A model generated the notes under the pieces. The model did not search any database and was not told the origin of the DNA. It saw nothing but the letters and a program-made list of their open reading frames with translations. From Aeromicrobium sp. Root472D3 (lineage in GTDB: Bacteria; Actinomycetota; Actinomycetes; Propionibacteriales; Nocardioidaceae), in NCBI RefSeq assembly GCF_001426485.1, contig NZ_LMET01000001.1:2273311-2307733 (forward strand): a stretch of 34,423 nucleotides of DNA. Reading direction: 5' to 3'. A program made the position numbers and the translations under genes. Below are positions 12,698 to 20,632 of the stretch, in pieces. Position 1 is the stretch's first letter, and every line of letters starts with the position of its first letter.

Positions 12698-13228
12698 GTG
12701 AGCTCCGCAGATCGACCCGACGCCTGGCGTCCGGCCGATCGCCCGGTGCGGATCGCCCGCTCGGTCGCCGCCGCCCTGGTGTGCGTCCTGGCCGCGGCCA
12801 CCGGCCACCACGCCGCCGGCGGCCCCCTGCCCGCCGTCGCGGTCCTGTCGGTCTTCGCCGGCTCCGCCGCGGTGGCCTGGCTGTTGTCGTCACGCCGCGT
12901 CACGCCCTCGCAGCTGCTGGGCCTGCTGGTCCTGTGCCAGGTCGTCGTCCACCTCGGCGCGTCCGACGGGACGATGGTCATGGGCGGCGCGATGGTCGCG
13001 GCCCACGTGGCCGCCACGGCGGTCAGCGTGCTGGCCCTGTCCCGTGGCGAGGCGCTGGTCTGGCGGCTCGCCGAGCGGCTCGTGCTGCGCGCCGTCCCGG
13101 TGCTGGGGGCGGCCGACGTCGTCCCGCCCGTCCGTCGTGTGCGGACCGTCGCGCGCACGCGCTCGCGCCACGACGTGCGGCTCACGCACTCGCGCGTCCT
13201 GAGAGGGCCGCCGGTCAGCCCCGCCTGA
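12698..13228 (+). CDS. Unknown membrane protein upstream of the copper module
   Basis: I do not recognise a family. The 176-residue product has a short Asp/Arg-rich N-terminus, then about four hydrophobic segments (about 22-38, 45-62, 70-85 and 92-110), the third and fourth with several Met and His residues (HLGASDGTMVMGG, AAHVAA), and a basic Arg-rich C-terminal tail of about 45 residues. GTG 12698 was chosen from the TATCGT hexamer six bases upstream and because no earlier in-frame start fits the rocD promoter; the frame itself stays open far to the left inside other genes. The next gene, ycnI-like, begins 34 bases downstream with its own ribosome binding site, so this protein may be part of copper handling; this is inference from place. 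Confidence 0.72.
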   Translation: MSSADRPDAWRPADRPVRIARSVAAALVCVLAAATGHHAAGGPLPAVAVLSVFAGSAAVAWLLSSRRVTPSQLLGLLVLCQVVVHLGASDGTMVMGGAMVAAHVAATAVSVLALSRGEALVWRLAERLVLRAVPVLGAADVVPPVRRVRTVARTRSRHDVRLTHSRVLRGPPVSPA

Positions 13229-13262
13229 CCTGCACCCACACCTCTCACCAGAAGGACCTCTC

Positions 13263-13973
13263 ATGACACGCACCACCGCGCGGCTCGCCGCTGCGCTCTC
13301 GGCGATCGCCCTCGTGGCCGTCGCCGCCCCCGCCTCGGCCCACGTCGGCGTCTCGTCGCCCGACGCGGCCAAGGAAGGATTCGGCAAGGCCGTCTTCCGC
13401 GTCCCCAACGAGTCCGACTCCGCCGCGACGACCAAGATCGTCGTGACGCTGCCCGCCGAGACGCCGTTCGCCTTCGTCTCGGCCGAGGCCAAGCCCGGCT
13501 GGACGGCGACCGTCACCAAGGCGCCGCTCGACAAGCCGACGACGGTCGGCGACTACGACCTCACCGAGGCCGTCAGCACCGTCACGTGGACCGCGAAGGG
13601 CGACGGCGGCATCCCCGTCGGACAGTTCGACGAGTTCGCCATCTCGGGCGGGCCGTTCCCCGACGCCGACTCGATCTCGTTCTCGGCGCAGCAGACCTAC
13701 GCCGACGGCGAGGTCGTCGACTGGGACCAGCCGCAGGCCGAGGGCGAGGCGGAGCCCGAGCACCCCGCTCCGACCCTGACGCTCGGCGAGCCGACCGGTG
13801 ACCACCACGGTGCGGCGTCGACGACCGCCGACACCGAGGACGCGGCCGCGACGACCGAGGCGTCGGACGACGACTCGTCCACCGGCCTCGGCACGTGGCT
13901 CGGCGGCGCGGCGCTGCTCGTCGCGCTCGCGGCCCTGGTTGTGTCGCTGCGACAGAATCGACGTCGTGCCTAA
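13263..13973 (+). CDS. YcnI-like copper-binding protein (DUF1775)
   Basis: Exported membrane-anchored copper protein. The 236-residue product has a Sec signal (residues 1-26) ending ASA before H27, giving a mature N-terminal histidine as in YcnI, where the terminal histidine, a glutamate and a tryptophan bind Cu(II). The domain spans about 27-160, with PGWTATVT carrying a candidate tryptophan. An Asp/Thr/His-rich linker (about 160-205) and one C-terminal membrane helix (about 208-228) with a basic tail follow. AGAAGG lies 6-7 bases before ATG 13263. It overlaps copC by 8 bases. The family link to CopC/CopD is well established by gene neighbourhood. Confidence 0.88.
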   Translation: MTRTTARLAAALSAIALVAVAAPASAHVGVSSPDAAKEGFGKAVFRVPNESDSAATTKIVVTLPAETPFAFVSAEAKPGWTATVTKAPLDKPTTVGDYDLTEAVSTVTWTAKGDGGIPVGQFDEFAISGGPFPDADSISFSAQQTYADGEVVDWDQPQAEGEAEPEHPAPTLTLGEPTGDHHGAASTTADTEDAAATTEASDDDSSTGLGTWLGGAALLVALAALVVSLRQNRRRA

Positions 13974-14496
13974 CAACGTCGTCCTGCGCGGGATCCTGCT
14001 GGGTCTGGCCACCTTCCTCCTCGGAGGTCTCGTCCTCGGGGCCGGTCCGGCCAGCGCCCACGCGGCGCTGATCGGCACCGACCCCGAGGACGGGGGCACG
14101 CTGTCGACGTCACCCGCGTCGATCACCTTCACGTTCAACGAGAACGTCTCCCGTCGGGCGCAGGTGGCCGTCGCCGCGCCCGACGGCACCCAGCTCGACG
14201 TCGGCACCATCACGGCCGTCGACAACACCGTCACGGCACGGCTCCCCGACGCGGGTCAGCGTGGCACGTACAGCGCCTCGTACCGCGTCGTGTCGGCCGA
14301 CGGCCACCCGGTCACCGGCACGATCGCCTACGACGTCACGGCCGGCCGGGCCGTCACGCAGGTCGACGTCCCCGAGCAGGAGAACTTCATCCACCGCCAC
14401 CGTTCGCACGTCGTGTGGGGCGTCCTCGCGGCCGTCGTCGCGATCGTCCTGCTGCTCGCACCCCTGAGGAGGCGCGATGACGCAGACGCTGCGTGA
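13966..14496 (+). CDS. CopC-domain periplasmic-type copper-binding protein
   Basis: Binds copper outside the membrane and probably hands it to the CopD protein encoded next. It has 176 residues: a signal sequence (1-31, ending ASA), mature N-terminal H32 as expected for the CopC Cu(II) site, a CopC fold with PEDGGTLSTSP, FTFNENV and YRVVSADGHPVTGTI (second conserved His), then a C-terminal membrane helix (about 148-168) and basic tail. GTG 13966 overlaps the YcnI stop by 8 bases. The gene overlaps copD by 20 bases, an unusually long overlap that implies coupled translation. Confidence 0.9.
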   Translation: MPNNVVLRGILLGLATFLLGGLVLGAGPASAHAALIGTDPEDGGTLSTSPASITFTFNENVSRRAQVAVAAPDGTQLDVGTITAVDNTVTARLPDAGQRGTYSASYRVVSADGHPVTGTIAYDVTAGRAVTQVDVPEQENFIHRHRSHVVWGVLAAVVAIVLLLAPLRRRDDADAA

Positions 14497-16444
14497 CACG
14501 CTGGTCGGCTTCATCATCGCCGGCCTCACCCTGACGGCCTTCCTCGTGATGGGCGGCGGCGCCTACGGCAAGGCCCCGATCGGCATCGCCGACCCGGGCG
14601 TGCTGGTGGGCTGGGCGCTGCCGTTCTCGAAGGTGCTCAACGACGTCGCCGCCGTCATGGTCATCGGCTTCCTGGCCGCCGCGGCGTTCCTGGTCCCGTC
14701 GACCGACAACGAGGTGCAGGGGCTCTCGGTGCAGGCCGTCCGCCTGGCGTCGCGCTGGGCGACGGTCTGGGCCGTCGTCAGCGTCGTCTACTTCTTCCTG
14801 CTGCTGTCGGGCGACATCTTCGGCAAGCCGCTGACCGACGTCGCGTGGGCCGACATCACGGGCTTCCTCGGGTTCTCCGAGGGGCGCGCGATCCTGCTGC
14901 AGGCGCTCGGCGCCGCCGTCATCGCCGTCGCGACGCGCTTCACCCTCGGCATCCGGTCCGTCGCCGGCATGCTCGGCGTCTCGCTGGCGACGCTCGCGCC
15001 GATCGCGCTGACGGGGCACTCCGCGTCGTCCGGCTCGCACGACCTCGCGACGACGAGCCTGTACCTGCACGTCCTGGGCGTCACGCTGTGGGTCGGCGGA
15101 CTCGCCGCCCTCGGCTGGGTCGCGATCCGCGGCAGCAAGCGGCTCGAGCCGGCCGTCGCGCGCTACTCGACGCTCGCGCTGTGGAGCTTCGTGGTCGTGG
15201 GGGTCTCGGGGCTGGTCAACGCCGCCGTGCGGCTGCGGTCGCTGGCCGACGTCTTCGGCACGTCCTACGGCCTGCTCGTCGTCGCCAAGGTCGTCGCGCT
15301 CGTCGCGCTGGGCGCGTTCGGGGTCCGTCAGCGCCGGCGCATCGTCGCCGCGGGCAGCGGGTTCGTGCGCCTCGCCACGACCGAGCTGTTCGTGATGGCC
15401 GCGGCGATCGGCCTGGCGGTCGCCCTGTCGCGCACGCCGACGCCCGTCGGCGACCGCGTGCTGCAGACGCCCGCCGAGGAGCTGCTCGGCGGACCGCTGC
15501 CGGCAGCACCCACGGTCCTGCGGCTGCTGTGGGGCTGGTCGGGCAACGGCGTCGGGCTCGCGATCGTCGCGCTCGGCGTCGCGCTCTACCTGCGCGGCGT
15601 GGTCGCGATGCGGCGGCGCGGCGACGCGTGGCCGATCGGTCGCACGATCTCGTGGATGGTCGGCATGGTCGTCATCGCCTGGGCGACGTTCGGCGGGCTG
15701 GGGGAGTACTCCCACGTCCTGTTCAGCGCCCACATGGCGTCCCACATGATGCTGTCGATGGTCGCACCGATCTTCCTGGCCCTCGGCGCGCCCATGACCC
15801 TCGCCCTGCGCACCCTGCCCGGCCCCCGCCAGCCCGGGGAGGTGTCGCCGCGCGCGATCCTGCTGTCGTTCCTGCAGTCACGCTTCTCGCGGGTCGTGAC
15901 GCACCCCGTCGTGGGTCCCGTGCTGTTCGTCGGCAGCCTCTACGGCCTGTACTTCACGGGCATCTTCGAGGCGCTCATGAGCAACCACCTGGGCCACGCC
16001 GTCATGGAGGTGCACTTCCTGGCCGTGGGCCTGCTGTTCTACTACGTCCTGATCGGCATCGACCCGTCGCCGCACGCGCTGGCGCCCGTCGCACGGTTCG
16101 GCGCCCTGCTCGTCACGGTGCCGTTCCACGCGTTCTTCGCGATCGCCGTGATGTCGTCCAACACGGTGTTCGCGCTCGACTACTGGCGCGACATCGACCG
16201 TCCGTACCGGACCGACCTGCTGGCCGACCAGTACCTCGGCGGCGGCATGGCCTGGGCGATGGGCGAGATCCCGCTGGTGCTCGTGATGGTCGCGATCCTG
16301 TTCCAGTGGTTCCGCTCCGACTCGCGCGAGGCCAAGCGCTTCGACCGCGCGGAGGACCGCACCGAGGACGCCGCGCTCGAGGCGTACAACGCCCGCCTGC
16401 GCGACCTCGCCGAGCACGGAAAACGGCGGGACCCCAACCAGTAG
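14477..16444 (+). CDS. CopD copper import domain fused to CtaG-type cytochrome c oxidase assembly domain
   Basis: Large integral membrane protein (655 residues) with two recognisable halves. The first (about 1-320) resembles CopD, with many helices and HSASSGSHD plus YLHVLGVTLWVGGLAAL, a conserved His-rich segment. The second (about 370-635) resembles CtaG_caa3, with YSHVLFSAHMASHMMLSM, GHAVMEVHFLAVGLLF and PFHAFFAIAVMSS carrying paired histidines. The fusion is common in actinobacteria and links copper uptake to delivery to cytochrome oxidase (inference). It overlaps copC by 20 bases. Its stop lies inside an inverted repeat shared with sodA. Confidence 0.9.
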   Translation: MTQTLRDTLVGFIIAGLTLTAFLVMGGGAYGKAPIGIADPGVLVGWALPFSKVLNDVAAVMVIGFLAAAAFLVPSTDNEVQGLSVQAVRLASRWATVWAVVSVVYFFLLLSGDIFGKPLTDVAWADITGFLGFSEGRAILLQALGAAVIAVATRFTLGIRSVAGMLGVSLATLAPIALTGHSASSGSHDLATTSLYLHVLGVTLWVGGLAALGWVAIRGSKRLEPAVARYSTLALWSFVVVGVSGLVNAAVRLRSLADVFGTSYGLLVVAKVVALVALGAFGVRQRRRIVAAGSGFVRLATTELFVMAAAIGLAVALSRTPTPVGDRVLQTPAEELLGGPLPAAPTVLRLLWGWSGNGVGLAIVALGVALYLRGVVAMRRRGDAWPIGRTISWMVGMVVIAWATFGGLGEYSHVLFSAHMASHMMLSMVAPIFLALGAPMTLALRTLPGPRQPGEVSPRAILLSFLQSRFSRVVTHPVVGPVLFVGSLYGLYFTGIFEALMSNHLGHAVMEVHFLAVGLLFYYVLIGIDPSPHALAPVARFGALLVTVPFHAFFAIAVMSSNTVFALDYWRDIDRPYRTDLLADQYLGGGMAWAMGEIPLVLVMVAILFQWFRSDSREAKRFDRAEDRTEDAALEAYNARLRDLAEHGKRRDPNQ

Positions 16445-16460
16445 GTCGGGATCCCGCCGT
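16423..16460 (-). terminator. Terminator-like inverted repeat between copD and sodA
   Basis: Arms 16423-16435 and 16448-16460 pair at 12 of 13 positions (ACGGCGGGA, one mismatch, then CCC), with a 12-base loop containing the copD stop codon. Read on the minus strand the stem is followed by TTTT, so it best serves sodA; it could also end the copD transcript. Confidence 0.7.
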
Positions 16461-16476
16461 CGGCCGTGCGGCTCGG

Positions 16477-17094
16477 TCAGAAGATGATCTGGCCGCCGGA
16501 GGTCGCTGCGGTGAAGCGCTCCTGGGCGTCGGCCCAGTTGACGATGTTCCACCACGCCTTGACGTAGTCGCCCTTGACGTTGAGGTAGTCGAGGTAGAAC
16601 GCGTGCTCCCACATGTCGAGCTGCGTGATCGGGATCAGCGTCGCGGGGATGTTGTTCTGCTGGTCGAACAGCTGCACCACGACGAGCTTCTGGCCCAGGG
16701 TGTCCCAGGTCAGGATCGCCCAGCCGGAGCCCTGCAGGCCGAGGGCCGTCGCCTCGAACTGCGCGCGGAACGCGTCGAACGAGCCGAAGTCCTGGTCGAT
16801 GGCCGCCGCGAGCTCGCCCGTGGGCTTGTCGCCGCCCTCGGGGGACAGGTTCTTCCAGAAGATCGAGTGGTTGATGTGACCACCGAGGTGGAAGGCGAGG
16901 TTCTTCTCCAGCAGGTTGATCGTGCCGAAGGAGTTCTTGTCGCGCGCCTCCTCGAGCTGCTCGAGCGCCTGGTTGATGCCGGCCACGTAGGCGGCGTGGT
17001 GCTTGGAGTGGTGCAGCTCCATGATCTTGCCGGAGATGTGCGGGTCCAGGGCGCCGTAGTCGTACGGCAGATCCGGAAGTGTGTAGACAGCCAC
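16477..17094 (-). CDS. sodA: Superoxide dismutase, Mn/Fe family
   Basis: Dismutates superoxide to oxygen and hydrogen peroxide. It has 205 residues from GTG 17094, normal for the family. The metal ligands are visible: H in [13 protein letters not shown] in [10 protein letters not shown], and D and H in [27 protein letters not shown] and LGSGWAIL-like (GSGWAILTW) are typical. Mn or Fe preference cannot be settled by eye. GAGGAGG lies 3 bases before the GTG, a tight spacing; an ATG 24 bases upstream is in frame but falls before the ribosome binding site. The 5' region carries a perfect odd palindrome at 17112-17128. It converges with copD. Confidence 0.94.
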   Translation of the reverse strand: MAVYTLPDLPYDYGALDPHISGKIMELHHSKHHAAYVAGINQALEQLEEARDKNSFGTINLLEKNLAFHLGGHINHSIFWKNLSPEGGDKPTGELAAAIDQDFGSFDAFRAQFEATALGLQGSGWAILTWDTLGQKLVVVQLFDQQNNIPATLIPITQLDMWEHAFYLDYLNVKGDYVKAWWNIVNWADAQERFTAATSGGQIIF

Positions 17095-17111
17095 GTTCCT
17101 CCTCGGGAAGT

Positions 17112-17128
17112 GGGGCACGACGTGCCCC
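17112..17128. promoter_or_regulatory. Perfect palindrome upstream of sodA
   Basis: GGGGCACG-A-CGTGCCCC has 8-base arms around one base, 18 bases before the sodA start. A second short palindrome, CCGAA-TG-TTCGG, follows at 17127-17138. These are candidate operator sites for a metal or redox regulator, or an mRNA hairpin. No known consensus was matched. Confidence 0.45.
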
Positions 17129-17278
17129 GAATGTTCGGTTCTCTTCGGTCAACGCCCAGTCTGTCAGTCCTGTTCCCACGCGCCAACGGGGTGTGGCGAT
17201 GTCCTACGCTGTGTCAGGACATCCGCGGCGTCCGCTCGACGAGCACGCCGGCACGAGCACGGGCGAGGAGGACGATCG

Positions 17279-17854
17279 GTGGACGAGCGCATCATCACCG
17301 TGCCGAACGCGCTGAGCTTCGTCCGCCTCCTGCTCGTCCCGGTGTTCCTGTGGCTCGTGCTGGGCCCCGAGGAGGACGGCTTGGCGCTGCTGGTCCTCAT
17401 GATCTCGGGGGTCACCGACTACCTCGACGGCAAGCTCGCCCGCACCCTCAACCAGGCCTCCAAGATCGGCGCGATCCTCGACCCCGTCGCCGACCGCTGC
17501 TACATCCTCGCGGTCGTCATCGGCCTGGGCTTCCGCGACATCATCCCGTGGTGGCTCGCGGTCGTCCTGCCGCTGCGCGACGTGTTCCTGTTCGGGCTCG
17601 TGCCGTTCCTGCGCACGCGCGGCTACAGCTCGCTGCCCGTGCACTTCCTCGGCAAGGCCGCCACCGCCAGCCTGCTCTACGCCTTCCCGCTGCTGCTGCT
17701 GGGCGACTCGACCGGGACCGTCGCCGACCTCGCGAACGTCTTCGGCTGGGCGTTCACGATTTGGGGCGTCGCCCTCTACTGGTGGGGCGGGGTGCTCTAC
17801 GCCTTCCAGGTCAGACGTCTGCTGGCCACGACGCCCCGGGTCGCCCGGGCCTGA
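17279..17854 (+). CDS. CDP-alcohol phosphatidyltransferase family protein
   Basis: Membrane enzyme that joins a CDP-diacylglycerol phosphatidyl group to an alcohol, such as glycerol 3-phosphate. It has 191 residues with about five to six membrane helices. The family motif D-x2-DG-x2-AR-x8-G-x3-D-x3-D is complete in DYLDGKLAR...GAILDPVAD (about residues 47-74). GAGGAGG 7 bases before GTG 17279 supports the start. A TACGCT hexamer at 17205-17210 may be its -10. It occupies the place of Rv1822 (pgsA2) in the mycobacterial order. Whether the product is phosphatidylglycerol phosphate or cardiolipin cannot be told from the sequence. Its stop overlaps the next start by 1 base. Confidence 0.9.
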   Translation: MDERIITVPNALSFVRLLLVPVFLWLVLGPEEDGLALLVLMISGVTDYLDGKLARTLNQASKIGAILDPVADRCYILAVVIGLGFRDIIPWWLAVVLPLRDVFLFGLVPFLRTRGYSSLPVHFLGKAATASLLYAFPLLLLGDSTGTVADLANVFGWAFTIWGVALYWWGGVLYAFQVRRLLATTPRVARA

Positions 17855-18639
17855 TGATGCGCGAGCCGTACGTGCCCGAACAGGTCGACGGGCTCCTCGA
17901 GAAGATCGCGGACACCGCGCTCGACGACGACTACTACGTCGTCCGGCCGGGTGTCCACGAGCGCTCGCAGGGCTTCAACTCGGTGCTGACCGGCGTCGTG
18001 CTGGCGGCGTTCGCGCTGCTCGTCGCGATCGCGGCGATCCAGACCCGCACCGACCGGCCCGCGGCCGAGCGCGCCCGCGAGACCCTGATCGACGACATCG
18101 CGTCGCGCAAGGCGCTCCTCGCCACGCGCGAGTCGACCGCCGAGGCGCTGCGCGACCAGGTCACCGGGCTGCAGGCCTCGGCCGTGGGCCTCGACGCCGA
18201 CTACCAGGAGCTGCGGCTGCTGACGGCCGACCGCCCCGCCCAGGGCCCGGGCCTGCGCGTCACGGTCACGCCGGGGGCGATCGACGACATCAGCGACCGC
18301 GACCTGCAGGTCCTCGTCAACGGGTTCTGGTACGCCGGCGCCGAGGCCATCTCCGTCGACGACCAGCGCATCGGGTCCCTGACGTCGATCCGGCAGGCCG
18401 GCGGCGTCGTCAAGGTCAACTACCAGTCCGTCGGCCCGCCGTACGAGCTCGTCGTCCTGGGCGACCCGGAGGCCCTCGAGGACCGGTTCGAGCAGTCGTC
18501 GGTGGGACGTGACTGGGAGCGGCGAAAGGACGTCGGGGTGGGCTTCGACGTGGCACGATCGGACGACCTGTCCGTCGAGGCCGTCCCGAGGAAGCGACTG
18601 ACGGTCCGGCACGCGACAGCAACGAAGGGGGACGCATGA
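17854..18639 (+). CDS. DUF881 family membrane-anchored protein (first copy)
   Basis: A 261-residue protein of unknown biochemical role. It has a cytoplasmic N-terminus of about 43 residues, one membrane helix (about 44-63), a coiled-coil-like region (about 70-125, rich in Ala, Arg, Glu and Leu), and the DUF881 domain (about 125-225), with GPGLRVTVTPG, LQVLVNGFWYAGAEAISV and PPYELVVLGDP. It is equivalent in position to Rv1823. ATG 17854 overlaps the preceding stop (TGATG). The stop overlaps the small basic protein by 4 bases. Such DUF881-SBP-DUF881 triplets are conserved in actinobacteria and may form one envelope complex (inference). Confidence 0.88.
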   Translation: MMREPYVPEQVDGLLEKIADTALDDDYYVVRPGVHERSQGFNSVLTGVVLAAFALLVAIAAIQTRTDRPAAERARETLIDDIASRKALLATRESTAEALRDQVTGLQASAVGLDADYQELRLLTADRPAQGPGLRVTVTPGAIDDISDRDLQVLVNGFWYAGAEAISVDDQRIGSLTSIRQAGGVVKVNYQSVGPPYELVVLGDPEALEDRFEQSSVGRDWERRKDVGVGFDVARSDDLSVEAVPRKRLTVRHATATKGDA

Positions 18640-18968
18640 TCCCGGTGATCGGCCTGGCCGTCGGCATCATCGCGGGCCTGGTCCTGCGACCCGCGGTGCC
18701 GGCGGGCCTGCAGCCCTACCTGCCGATCGCGATCGTGGCGGCGCTCGACGCCGTCATCGGTGCGCTCCGGGCCCTGGGGGAGCGCCGGTTCGACGACCGC
18801 GTCTTCGTGGTCTCGTTCATCTCCAACGTCGTGATCGCGGCGTTCATGGTCTACCTCGGCGACCAGCTGGGCGTCGGCTCGCAGCTGTCGACCGGCGTCG
18901 TGGTTGTCCTCGGCATCCGGATCTTCTCGAACGCCGCCGCGATCCGTCGACGGATCTTCCATGCCTGA
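18636..18968 (+). CDS. Small basic protein family (DUF1290)
   Basis: A 110-residue membrane protein of the SBP/DUF1290 family. It has three hydrophobic segments (about 1-20, 25-42 and 58-78), and the conserved YLPIAIVAALDAVIGALRA and FISNVVIAAFMVYLGDQLG stretches. Its function is unknown. It is placed between two DUF881 genes as Rv1824 is, overlapping the first by 4 bases and the second by 8. A related arrangement is known beside the sbp gene near ftsZ in Bacillus, which suggests a link to cell envelope or division, but that is only an analogy. Confidence 0.9.
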   Translation: MIPVIGLAVGIIAGLVLRPAVPAGLQPYLPIAIVAALDAVIGALRALGERRFDDRVFVVSFISNVVIAAFMVYLGDQLGVGSQLSTGVVVVLGIRIFSNAAAIRRRIFHA

Positions 18969-19677
18969 GCACGGCGCGAGGCGTGGCTGGCGCGACCTGC
19001 TGCGGCCCAAGGCGTCGCAGGTCGTCGTGGCGGTGCTGATCGGCGCCCTCGCGTTCGCGATCACGATCCAGGTCAGCGGGTCCGACGACGACGACTACTC
19101 GGGCGTGCGGGGCGACGAGCTCGTCGAGCTGCTCAAGTCGCTCGACGTCGCGAACGAGCGCCTCGGCACCCAGATCGACGACCTGACCACCACCCGCAAC
19201 GGCCTGCTCAGCAGCACGCAGCGCTCCGAGCGGGCCGAGAAGCAGGCCAGGAAGCGCGCCGACGAGCTGTCGATCCTGGCCGGCACCGCGGGTGCCACGG
19301 GCACGGGCATCGAGGTCGTGATCAACGACCCCGACAAGCAGATCGACGCCCCGGCGCTGCTCGACGCGATCGAGGAGCTCCGCGACGCGGGGGCCGAGGC
19401 CATCGCGATCAACGGCGTGGCGCGGGTCGTCGCGCAGACGTACTTCCTCGACGACGACGGCCAGATCCGCGTCGGCGGACGCGAGATCAAGCGGCCGTAC
19501 CGCATCGAGGCGATCGGCGACTCCCAGGACCTCGCCGAGGCGGTACGCTTCCGCGGCGGACTCATCGACCGGGTCGACAACCGCGGCGGATCGGCGACGG
19601 TGACCGAGAAGGACAAGGTCACGATCACCGCCCTCGCCGACGTCAAGAGCCCCGAGTACGCTCGACCCACATCCTGA
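18961..19677 (+). CDS. DUF881 family membrane-anchored protein (second copy)
   Basis: A 238-residue paralogue of the 17854-18639 product. A basic N-terminus is followed by one membrane helix (about 20-40), an acidic spacer (SDDDDYS), a coiled coil (about 48-100) and DUF881 (about 100-205) with TGTGIEVVINDP, LRDAGAEAIAINGVARV and PYRIEAIGD. ATG 18961 was preferred because it gives the right length; the frame stays open to 18904 inside the preceding gene. It matches Rv1825 by position. The gcvH start is 27 bases downstream with its own ribosome binding site. Confidence 0.88.
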   Translation: MPEHGARRGWRDLLRPKASQVVVAVLIGALAFAITIQVSGSDDDDYSGVRGDELVELLKSLDVANERLGTQIDDLTTTRNGLLSSTQRSERAEKQARKRADELSILAGTAGATGTGIEVVINDPDKQIDAPALLDAIEELRDAGAEAIAINGVARVVAQTYFLDDDGQIRVGGREIKRPYRIEAIGDSQDLAEAVRFRGGLIDRVDNRGGSATVTEKDKVTITALADVKSPEYARPTS

Positions 19678-19704
19678 CCCCCTTGTGACTGCTAGGAGCA
19701 CGCG

Positions 19705-20085
19705 GTGATCCCTGAGGACCTGTACTACAGCGAAGAGCACGAGTGGGTGCGTCTGGACGACGACATCGCGACGGTCGGCATCACCGACTTCGCGCAGGAC
19801 GCGCTCGGCGACATCGTCTACGTCGAGCTGCCGTCGATCGGCGACCGCGTCGAGGCCGGCTCGGTCGTCGGCGAGCTCGAGTCGACCAAGTCGGTCAGCG
19901 ACATCTTCTCGCCGCTGAGCGGCGAGGTCGTCGCCCGCAACGAGGCGCTCGACGGCGGCCCCGAGGTCATCAACTCCGATCCGTACGGCGAGGGCTGGCT
20001 CATCAAGCTCCGGCCGTCCGAGGACGACCCCACGTCGGCACTGCTCGAGGCAGAGGCCTACACGGCCCTCACGACGGCCGACTGA
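19705..20085 (+). CDS. gcvH: Glycine cleavage system H protein
   Basis: Lipoyl carrier that shuttles the aminomethyl group from GcvP to GcvT. It has 126 residues, the normal length. YYSEEHEWV at the N-terminus and GELESTKSVSDIFSP with lipoylated K62 are diagnostic, and NSDPYGEGWLIKL is the conserved C-terminal part. AGGAG (19694-19698) lies 6 bases before GTG 19705. gcvP is about 2.7 kb downstream; gcvT and lpd are not in the window. Its position before the FHA gene matches Rv1826. Confidence 0.95.
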   Translation: MIPEDLYYSEEHEWVRLDDDIATVGITDFAQDALGDIVYVELPSIGDRVEAGSVVGELESTKSVSDIFSPLSGEVVARNEALDGGPEVINSDPYGEGWLIKLRPSEDDPTSALLEAEAYTALTTAD

Positions 20086-20096
20086 CGTCCCGCGGG

Positions 20097-20119
20097 CCCG
20101 GTCGGCGACACCGACCGGG
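20097..20119 (+). terminator. Perfect 9-bp hairpin after gcvH
   Basis: CCCGGTCGG and CCGACCGGG pair fully around a 5-base loop, 12 bases after the gcvH stop. There is no T-run. It may be a U-less terminator or a protein site, since a TAGGTT hexamer (20123-20128), a likely -10 for the next gene, begins only 4 bases later. Confidence 0.5.
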
Positions 20120-20182
20120 TGCTAGGTTGGAGATCACGCACCACCTCCCCACGGAGGTCGACAGCACACAGGAGTGACGCCG

Positions 20183-20632
20183 ATGTCCACGCCGGACCAC
20201 GAGCCCGACGCTGTTCCGTCCGAGCCCGTCTCTGACCACACGACGCACATCCCGATCCTCGACGCCGACACCGAGGAGATGACCGCGTCCGACGTCTCGG
20301 CGGTCGAGAACCTGCCCGCCGGCAGCGCGATGCTGCTCGTGCAGCGCGGCCCCGACTCCGGCGCCCGCTTCCTGCTCGACAGCGACACCGTCTCGGTGGG
20401 CCGCCACCCCGACAGCGACATCTTCCTCGACGACATCAGCGTCTCGCGCCGTCACGGCACGTTCGCGCGCAGCGGCGAGGGCTACACCGTCACCGACCTC
20501 GGCAGCCTCAACGGCACCTACGTCAACCGCGACCGCATCGACAGCGAGATCACCCTCTCGGGCGGCGACGAGGTGCAGATCGGCAAGTACCGGCTGATCT
20601 ACTTTGCCGGGGCCCTGCGGGGCACGGCGTGA
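20183..20632 (+). CDS. garA: GarA-like FHA domain protein
   Basis: A 149-residue protein with an N-terminal disordered tail (about 1-50) and one FHA domain (about 58-140). The phosphothreonine-binding residues are visible in VSVGRHP, ISVSRRH and LGSLNGTYVN. In mycobacteria GarA binds and inhibits 2-oxoglutarate decarboxylase and acts on glutamate enzymes, and Ser/Thr kinases phosphorylate its ETTS motif. Here ETTS is absent; nearest are T20-T21 and DTEEMTAS (T30, T34). ATG 20183 fits an AGGAG 8 bases upstream better than the GTG 9 bases earlier, which overlaps that AGGAG. Position matches Rv1827. The stop overlaps the next gene by 4 bases. Confidence 0.85.
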   Translation: MSTPDHEPDAVPSEPVSDHTTHIPILDADTEEMTASDVSAVENLPAGSAMLLVQRGPDSGARFLLDSDTVSVGRHPDSDIFLDDISVSRRHGTFARSGEGYTVTDLGSLNGTYVNRDRIDSEITLSGGDEVQIGKYRLIYFAGALRGTA

